Below are positions 33,661 to 39,247 of a stretch of DNA of 39,247 bases, in pieces. This DNA is from Spirochaetota bacterium. Its GTDB lineage: Bacteria; Spirochaetota; UBA4802; UBA5550. Each line of letters opens with the position of its first letter. Position 1 is the first letter of the stretch. The stretch covers positions 1 to 39,247 of the forward strand of contig JAAYBQ010000180.1 in the NCBI GenBank assembly GCA_012730035.1. The letters run 5' to 3'. Made by a program: the position numbers and the translations under genes. The notes below the pieces were generated by a model that was not told the origin of the DNA, did not search any database, and saw nothing but the letters and a program-made list of their open reading frames with translations.

Positions 33661-34085
33661 GTATATGACCTCTTTTGTCAGGTTTAATTAAAAGTATGCT
33701 GCCTGCAATTTAAATCAGAAAAAAACGCAGGGCGCTGAATCTTCTTTGAGAAACCGATCCTTAAAAGATCAGGCACGGACCCTTTAAACAACCGTTAAGG
33801 ATAACCACTAATCCCAGATTCAATATTATTTTCAAGAAATAAAAAAGAGTAGATCGCCCTCTGACTATGGCTCCATGCCCGTCATTACAACAGCTGATGC
33901 GTATAATAAATGCTAAAACCTTACAGATGCTCAAATAATAACAAAATAAAACAATAATTCATATTTTTAATTTGACTTTTTTTTATAGTAATACATATTA
34001 TTCGTATAAAATACCAGATTATATTGTTTTTTAAACAAAAAATTTAACAAAAACAACGAAAGAACTATAAAAAACGGAGGCCTTT
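33661..34085. other. AT-rich regulatory region between divergent genes
   Basis: No gene is seen. It holds the 5' leaders of the DUF1015 and CoA-transferase genes, which diverge here. A strong promoter faces the CoA-transferase (see 33972). The last 130 bases are strongly A/T. Confidence 0.5.
33972..34001 (+). promoter_or_regulatory. Promoter of the CoA-transferase gene
   Basis: TTGACT (33972-33977), 18-bp spacer, TATTAT (33996-34001, 5/6). RNA would start near 34008, giving a leader of about 78 nt ending in a GGAGG ribosome-binding site at 34076-34080. Confidence 0.65.
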
Positions 34086-35435
34086 ATGAATTCAGTATCA
34101 CAAAAAAAAGACAGAACCAGAATCCATGGCCATTTTATGGATGATTATAAAGCCAAACTTATAACCGCAGAGCAGGCAGCCTCACTTGTTGAATCGGGCG
34201 ACCGCATATTTCTGGGGGGAGGCGTAAATATACCAGGCGGCTTTGCAAACGCTCTCGGGGCCAGGGCCGGCGAATTAAAAGACGTTACGCTCTACCAGGG
34301 ATTCGCCATGGGACTTTATGAACACATGAAGCCCGAAACAAAAAACAGTTTTAACATCGAAACAATGTTCGTAGGGCCCCTGGAAAGGATCTGCATGGGA
34401 TGGGGAGTGGGCTCGTACCTGCCGCACAGCTTTTCAGACCTGGGGAACGTTGCGCTGAAGGCGGCTCCAAACAAGGTGGTATTCTGCACAACCGCTCCTG
34501 ACAAAGACGGCTACGTCAACAAATCCTGCTTCGGAACATTCCTTCCCCGCAGGAAATGCCTCGAGCCGGCCGAAACTGTAATCTGCGAAATAAATGAACA
34601 CCTGCCCTGGTGCTGCGGCGATGACTTCAAGGTGCATATTTCCGAAATAGACTATATAATCGAGAACAGCCGCCCCATATTTGAACTGCCCGAAATCCCC
34701 ATTACCGATACCGAAAACATGATGGCCCGCTTCATAGTCGACATGATCCCGGACGGCGCGACAATACAGCTGGGCTTCGGCGGCCTGGGCAACGCCATAG
34801 GCCACATGCTCTACGGCAAAAAGGATCTGGGCATGCACTCAGAGGTTGTAACACCTTCAGTCACAGAGCTCCTTAAGGCCGGCGTACTTACAGGCGCCAG
34901 AAAAAATTTCATGCCGGGAAAGATCATCTCGGCATTCGCCGTGGGGACAAAGCAGTTCTACGAAGACCTTGACCATAACCCCGCGTTCGAATTCAAAGAG
35001 GTACACTGGGTCAACCAGCCCTCTAACATCGCGATGAACGACGGTATGATATCCATAAACACCACTCTCATGATGGACCTGACAGGCCAGGCTGCCTCCG
35101 AATCCATAGGCATAAAACAGTACAGTGGTACAGGCGGGCAGGTAAACTTTAACCATGGGGCCAAGATGGCAAAAAACGGAAAGCGCATACTGGCAGTGGC
35201 ATCAACATACACAGACAAAGAAGGGAATTTAAAATCAAAGATACTACCCACACTCCCCGAAGGCTCTGTTGTCACCACCGGAAGAAATGAAGTAAACTTC
35301 GTATGTACCGAATACGGTGTTGTGGACCTTCAGTATGAATCCATAACAAAGCGCGTAAAAAAGATGATATCAATTGCTCACCCGCAGTTCAGGGATGAAC
35401 TTACTTTTACCGCGAAGAAGGCCGCGTGGATATAA
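34086..35435 (+). CDS. Acetyl-CoA hydrolase/transferase family; 4-hydroxybutyrate/butyryl CoA-transferase-like
   Basis: A 449-residue family I CoA-transferase of the Cat2/AbfT group. The catalytic glutamate is probably E253 in LGMHSEVVTPS. CoA-binding glycine motifs LGFGGLGNAIG and QYSGTGGQVNFNHGA, and the C-terminal VCTEYGVVDL, are present. Such enzymes move CoA between an acyl-CoA (4-hydroxybutyryl, butyryl or propionyl) and acetate, usually in fermentation. The exact acid cannot be read from sequence. The N-terminal ~20 residues are an unusual charged extension. A TetR-type regulator is convergent with it, 45 nt away, and may control acyl-CoA metabolism. Confidence 0.9.
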   Translation: MNSVSQKKDRTRIHGHFMDDYKAKLITAEQAASLVESGDRIFLGGGVNIPGGFANALGARAGELKDVTLYQGFAMGLYEHMKPETKNSFNIETMFVGPLERICMGWGVGSYLPHSFSDLGNVALKAAPNKVVFCTTAPDKDGYVNKSCFGTFLPRRKCLEPAETVICEINEHLPWCCGDDFKVHISEIDYIIENSRPIFELPEIPITDTENMMARFIVDMIPDGATIQLGFGGLGNAIGHMLYGKKDLGMHSEVVTPSVTELLKAGVLTGARKNFMPGKIISAFAVGTKQFYEDLDHNPAFEFKEVHWVNQPSNIAMNDGMISINTTLMMDLTGQAASESIGIKQYSGTGGQVNFNHGAKMAKNGKRILAVASTYTDKEGNLKSKILPTLPEGSVVTTGRNEVNFVCTEYGVVDLQYESITKRVKKMISIAHPQFRDELTFTAKKAAWI

Positions 35436-35450
35436 TAGTTTACCGCAACA

Positions 35451-35472
35451 GCAACGGGTTAAAACCCGTTGC
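35451..35472. terminator. Hairpin between convergent CoA-transferase and TetR genes
   Basis: Arms GCAACGGGT and ACCCGTTGC enclose the loop TAAA, a perfect 9-bp stem. It is 15 nt past the CoA-transferase stop and 9 nt past the TetR stop. No T-run follows on either strand, so it may work through stem stability or protect 3' ends. Confidence 0.5.
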
Positions 35473-35480
35473 CCTGACCG

Positions 35481-36143
35481 TTACTCATCCCCCTGCTCAT
35501 CGGGCTCAATCTTTATCCTGAAGTTAAAATTCTTCATCCCCTTATCCTTCTTGACCCCGTTCATTACAAGCCTGAACAGCGGGTCAACATTCTGCAGCGG
35601 CTGGGTCCTGTCAGAGGGGCAATTATACATCAGCCATCTGATTACAACAAATTCAATGCTTCCAAGTATAACCGACCGCACAAAATAGGGATCTGTATCC
35701 TCCCTGAACTCGCCGGTCTGCATGCCCTCTTTTATCACATTTATAATTATATCGTAATAGGCAATAAGATCCTTATACGTGTCGGTCTCCATGAACTTTT
35801 TGTTCGTCTTCAGTGTCATAAGTGATATTGACGCAAAGAAGGGATTGTCCTGGTAGTATTTACACAGATGGTAGATCATACCGCGGATCTTGTTGGTGGT
35901 TCCGCTTATGTAGTTCAGGTGCGAATCGAGCATCTGCTTGGACAGCTCAATATTTTCACGCGGAATGCTGAAAAGGAGCTCCTCCTTTGATGAAAAATAC
36001 TCGTAGATTGTAGTATCCGAAACACCTGTCTCTTTTGCCACGTCAGATATGGTCGAATTCTGAAAACCTTTTTCCGAGAAGACTTTTTCGGCAGCTTTAA
36101 GAATCTGGTCTCTTCTGGCCTCTTTTAACGATTTAACTGTCAT
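35481..36143 (-). CDS. TetR/AcrR family transcriptional regulator
   Basis: A 220-residue repressor. The N-terminal HTH (about residues 12-57) reads AAEKVFSEKGFQNSTISDVA, then ETGVSDTTIYEYFSSKEEL, a clear TetR pattern. The C-terminal ligand domain (about 60-205) resembles the group that contains fatty-acyl-responsive regulators such as FadR of Bacillus, but the inducer is unknown. AGGAGACGGAA precedes the ATG. A palindrome at 36203-36220 overlaps its promoter region and is a good candidate for autoregulation. Confidence 0.9.
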   Translation of the reverse strand: MTVKSLKEARRDQILKAAEKVFSEKGFQNSTISDVAKETGVSDTTIYEYFSSKEELLFSIPRENIELSKQMLDSHLNYISGTTNKIRGMIYHLCKYYQDNPFFASISLMTLKTNKKFMETDTYKDLIAYYDIIINVIKEGMQTGEFREDTDPYFVRSVILGSIEFVVIRWLMYNCPSDRTQPLQNVDPLFRLVMNGVKKDKGMKNFNFRIKIEPDEQGDE

Positions 36144-36511
36144 TTCCGTCTCCTGATGGGGAATTTTACTCCATGTTGTAAAATAACATTAAATACAGAG
36201 TAAGACTTAATTTTAAGTCTGAAAAAACAGCATTTTGAGTCAAGAATTATTTTACAAACCGGGTGGTTATCTTTAGAGCTTATAGTATAATGGTGGTATT
36301 TTACAGCATGACTCTCAAGTCGGTCCCGATAAGGGCTTTTTTTAAGGTTATATGCCCATACTCCCCGGGCCATTCTGCAGAGTTTTTTAACAAAAACATC
36401 TGATTAAAGCTTTGTCTTTAACATGGATTAAAATAATAAATCCCGATTTCTTTATGGAATATTTCAGCATAAATCTGTAAATTATCCAATATCCATAAAC
36501 AGGGGTGATTT
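36144..36511. other. AT-rich intergenic region between divergent TetR and DUF4139 genes
   Basis: No gene is seen. It contains the TetR operator-like palindrome, a minus-strand TTGACT at 36238-36243 and a plus-strand TATAAT at 36286-36291 without a good -35. The DUF4139 gene has a GGGGTGA ribosome-binding site at the far end. Confidence 0.45.
36203..36220. promoter_or_regulatory. Candidate TetR operator
   Basis: Inverted repeat AGACTTAA-TT-TTAAGTCT, perfect 8-bp arms with a 2-bp centre, 60 bp upstream of the TetR start codon. Downstream of the minus-strand TTGACT (36238-36243), it covers the expected -10 region, as expected for an autorepressor site. Confidence 0.6.
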
Positions 36512-38326
36512 ATGAAACGCATTTCCGGAATTATTATGCTGCTGGTTCTTTTTACTGTTCTGAACGACTCAATGCTCACATCCGCGCCATCCACGGTTAA
36601 CAGCAAAATCACAGCGGTAAAACTCTATACCAACAGGGCCGAAATCACAAGGGTCTGCAGAATAAAGCTGGTAACGGGTTCCAACACCATACTCATAGAG
36701 GGGCTTCCCGACAACATGATCGACTGGTCCGCACGGGGCATGCTCCCTGAAAAATACAATGGCCGAATTGTCTCTCTTGAAATCATGAGACAGGCACTGA
36801 TTGAAAAGAAAAAAAAGAGAATACACGACATAGAAAAAAAGCTGGAGGAGCTCAGGGACCGTGACGCCGAGCTCGCGGACGACATGACAAATATCCGCCA
36901 GCAGGAGATATTCCTCGACTCAATCGTCGAATTCACAAAGAACACAGCCTCAAAGGAACTCGAAACCAGGATCCCCCAGACCGGCCTCTGGTCAGGGACA
37001 ATGGATTACGTAAGTTCAAAACGCAAACAGTTGCTTACGGCAAGCAGGAGCATACAGAAAAAACGGCGCGCGCTCGCAGAGGATATACAGAAGCTCGAGT
37101 TTGAACTCAGCCAGCTCGCGGGTACTTCATACTATTCAAGCTACAAGAAGCTTAATATGGCAGTAGACAAGAACACCAGGTCAAGCATGATCCAGCAGTA
37201 CGGCGATTTTACCGATTCGTATGCCGAAATGGAACGCACCATAAAAAACGAGAGTTCCGGGGTCGCCACCGAAAAAAGAATCATGCTCAATATATACTCC
37301 GCGGTCGAAGGTGAAACCGATTTCACCTTCAGCTACCTTATTCCCGACACTTACTGGCAGATGACCTACGACTTCAGGGCAAGCAGAAACGACAACAGCA
37401 TCGAGGTAATACTCTACGCCGACGTTTACCAGAAGACAGGCGAAGACTGGGAGAACATTGACCTCTCGCTCTCAACCGGGGCGCCGCAGAACAGCATCGC
37501 GATCCCCGCAATCCCCCCGTGGTACCTTAAAAAACGTGAATCCTACAGGGCTGACTACGAAGGCGCTTCCGGCATGAGCAACTACAAGGCGAAAAAGGCC
37601 GAGGCTGCTACAGACAGAAACAGCGACCAGGAACAGGACGATTTTATTCCGCAGGCCACGATACAGACAAGCGGCCTTTTTCTTGAGGTAAAAATACCGG
37701 TTAAGCAGACCATCGAATCCGCGAACCGCTACCAGAAAAAACTTATCAAGTCCTATTCATTCCGGTCGGGCAAAGGGCTCAAATACTACTACAAGACTGT
37801 CCCCGACAGTTCGGGCAGAGTCTACCTCATGGCAAAGACCTCAAACCAGACCGAGCTTCCCTGGCTCGGCGGAGAGGCGCAGGTCTTTCTTGAAAATGAA
37901 TTTATCGGCAGGGTGCAGATCCCGGATACATCGGTAGGCAAAGAGGAGGAACTTGTACTCGGAGTTTCGCAGGAGATCACCGCGAAGAAAGAACTTGTCA
38001 AAAAGTACGAAGACAAGTCGGGTGTCTTCGGAGGCAAAAGACGCATGGTCTATTCCTACACAATTACCGTTGAAAATAATTCCAGGGAGACTGCCGAGAT
38101 ACTTATACTCGACAACTTCCCTGTTTCACAGAATGACGACATAAAGGTTGAGATCGAAAAACTCTCTGCGCAGTACCAGCAGGATGAGGCCACGAAAAAG
38201 ACAACAGAGTACCGGCAGGGAATCCGCAGATTTTCAGTATCGGTCACGCCCGGTGCAAAACGCGAGATAACCTATGATGCCGTAATAACCTTTGACAAAG
38301 AGATAAATGTAGATGGATTAAGGTAG
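36512..38326 (+). CDS. DUF4140/DUF4139 domain protein (mucoidy-inhibitor MuiA-like)
   Basis: A 604-residue exported protein with an N-terminal hydrophobic signal ([11 protein letters not shown], likely cut near residue 25). The DUF4140 domain (about 30-130: [25 protein letters not shown]) leads into coiled-coil segments (about 90-135 and 170-210, rich in K, E and R). The DUF4139 domain (about 225-600) carries [32 protein letters not shown] and the closing [15 protein letters not shown]. The family's function is unclear; MuiA-like proteins were linked to mucoidy in other bacteria, which I would not transfer here. It is followed 8 nt later by pyruvate kinase, so the two are likely co-transcribed. 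Confidence 0.88.
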   Translation: MKRISGIIMLLVLFTVLNDSMLTSAPSTVNSKITAVKLYTNRAEITRVCRIKLVTGSNTILIEGLPDNMIDWSARGMLPEKYNGRIVSLEIMRQALIEKKKKRIHDIEKKLEELRDRDAELADDMTNIRQQEIFLDSIVEFTKNTASKELETRIPQTGLWSGTMDYVSSKRKQLLTASRSIQKKRRALAEDIQKLEFELSQLAGTSYYSSYKKLNMAVDKNTRSSMIQQYGDFTDSYAEMERTIKNESSGVATEKRIMLNIYSAVEGETDFTFSYLIPDTYWQMTYDFRASRNDNSIEVILYADVYQKTGEDWENIDLSLSTGAPQNSIAIPAIPPWYLKKRESYRADYEGASGMSNYKAKKAEAATDRNSDQEQDDFIPQATIQTSGLFLEVKIPVKQTIESANRYQKKLIKSYSFRSGKGLKYYYKTVPDSSGRVYLMAKTSNQTELPWLGGEAQVFLENEFIGRVQIPDTSVGKEEELVLGVSQEITAKKELVKKYEDKSGVFGGKRRMVYSYTITVENNSRETAEILILDNFPVSQNDDIKVEIEKLSAQYQQDEATKKTTEYRQGIRRFSVSVTPGAKREITYDAVITFDKEINVDGLR

Positions 38327-38333
38327 AATCAAC

Positions 38334-39247
38334 ATGAGAAAAACAAAGATAATATGCACACTGGGCCCCGCGCTCGATGACCCGGCTATTCTTAAACGGA
38401 TATTTCTTACCGGAATGGATGTGGCCCGGCTTAATTTTTCACACGGAACACACGAAGAGCACCTTGTCAGGGTAAACCTCTTCAAGCAGATAAGGGCCGA
38501 ACTGGGCAGGTCTGCCGCGCTCCTGCTCGACACCAAGGGCCCCGAGATCCGTCTTAAAAAATTCAGGAACGGCAAAATAATGCTCCCCACCGGTTCAAAG
38601 TTCATACTTACCACGGAGGATATTGAAGGTGACGAGACCAGGGTTTCGGTAACCTACAAAGAGATCACAAAGGACCTGGCAAAGGGGAACAGGGTGCTTA
38701 TCGATGATGGTCTCATCGACCTCAAGGTAACATCTGTAACCGATACCGAGGTTATATGCGAGGTTATAAACGGCGGCGAACTCAGCGACAAAAAAGGTGT
38801 AAACCTGCAGGGGGTAACCGCACGCATGCCCTTTATGAGCGACCAGGACAGAAGAGACCTGCTCTTTGGCATTGAGAACGATTTTGAATTTGTGGCCGCA
38901 TCATTTGTGCGCAACGCCGATGACGTTAAGCAGATCAAGAGTTTTCTCGAGGAACACGGCGGCGGATTCATAAAGGTGATTTCAAAAATTGAGAACAGGG
39001 ACGGCGTAAAGAATATTGACGAGATTATCCGCGTAAGCGACGGAACAATGGTAGCGCGCGGCGATATGGGAGTCGAAATTTCATTCGAAGAAATACCGCG
39101 GCTCCAGAAGCTCATAATCAAAAAAACCCTTAACGCGGGCAAGCCTGCAATCACAGCGACACAGATGCTCGACTCAATGATCCGCAACCCCAGGCCCACG
39201 CGCGCAGAAATAACCGACGTGGCCAACGCGATTTACGACGGCACCAG
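38334..39247 (+). CDS. pyk: Pyruvate kinase (partial, 3' end outside window)
   Basis: Converts phosphoenolpyruvate and ADP to pyruvate and ATP, the last glycolytic step. The frame is open from ATG 38334 to the window edge (304 codons). Visible signatures: [12 protein letters not shown] at the start, [27 protein letters not shown], the B-domain (about 70-165), [16 protein letters not shown] with the catalytic Lys and metal Glu, [11 protein letters not shown] and [11 protein letters not shown]. The C-terminal regulatory domain lies beyond the edge. An AAGG-type ribosome-binding site overlaps the end of the DUF4139 gene region. Confidence 0.96.
   Translation, partial: MRKTKIICTLGPALDDPAILKRIFLTGMDVARLNFSHGTHEEHLVRVNLFKQIRAELGRSAALLLDTKGPEIRLKKFRNGKIMLPTGSKFILTTEDIEGDETRVSVTYKEITKDLAKGNRVLIDDGLIDLKVTSVTDTEVICEVINGGELSDKKGVNLQGVTARMPFMSDQDRRDLLFGIENDFEFVAASFVRNADDVKQIKSFLEEHGGGFIKVISKIENRDGVKNIDEIIRVSDGTMVARGDMGVEISFEEIPRLQKLIIKKTLNAGKPAITATQMLDSMIRNPRPTRAEITDVANAIYDGT

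Noticed and set aside
1-39247. tRNA genes, rRNA, CRISPR arrays, insertion sequences, riboswitches
   Set aside because: I looked for T-loop motifs, regularly spaced repeats, transposase motifs and known riboswitch cores and found none I could support by eye; a covariance-model scan would be the decisive test.

Overview
The window looks like chromosomal DNA from a Gram-negative (diderm), probably anaerobic bacterium. I lean towards Spirochaetota, with modest confidence. The clues are lipoproteins with lipobox signal peptides, a WG-repeat protein remnant, an SppA-type peptidase carrying a beta-barrel-like domain, an oxygen-sensitive two-subunit class I fumarase, and a 4-hydroxybutyrate/butyryl-type CoA-transferase. 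Most housekeeping genes have balanced base composition. Several AT-rich stretches (about 240-2700, 23400-24600, 33660-34085 and 36144-36511) carry only unknown genes or no gene. I see no rRNA, tRNA, CRISPR array, insertion sequence or phage module.

Layout. 1-2352: AT-rich, with a partial unknown gene, a secreted unknown protein and a lipoprotein. 2698-5785: a PTS EIIC permease fused to an EAL phosphodiesterase domain, then a small membrane protein. 5812-8005: a 5'-truncated WG-repeat pseudogene, an unusual DUF1016_N-SNase nuclease fusion flanked by two perfect palindromes, and a small Cys-pair protein. 8077-10746: a secreted TPR protein paired with a HisKA_2 membrane histidine kinase. 10866-15074: pyrB-pyrC, with an HTH-bearing adenine DNA methyltransferase translationally coupled behind them. 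15064-24277, mostly minus strand: a probable dead esterase lipoprotein, radC with a secreted phospholipase D-like gene, an unknown gene, ctpA-tsaD, fumarase alpha-beta plus a Nudix hydrolase, and an AT-rich two-TM protein. 24605-28595: a methyltransferase, bacterioferritin, a YitT C-terminal remnant, Sua5, an EI24/CysZ-like membrane protein and tmk. 28857-39247: barrel-SppA, a REC-GGDEF protein degenerate in both domains, DUF1015, CoA-transferase facing a TetR regulator, a DUF4140/4139 protein, and the start of pyruvate kinase.

How the genes work together. Three themes recur. One is central metabolism and biosynthesis: pyrimidines (pyrB, pyrC, tmk), fumarase, pyruvate kinase, CoA-transferase. 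The second is t6A tRNA modification, with both Sua5 and TsaD present though not adjacent. The third is envelope and signalling proteins of unusual architecture: EIIC-EAL, degenerate REC-GGDEF, TPR plus kinase, barrel-SppA, pseudo-esterase. Many transcription units start with a recognisable TTGACA/T -35 box 16-18 bp from a -10 box. No single multi-gene defence island is evident. The most unusual items are the DUF1016_N-SNase fusion with its palindromes, the HTH-methyltransferase inside a pyrimidine operon, the barrel-SppA fusion, and the EIIC-EAL fusion.
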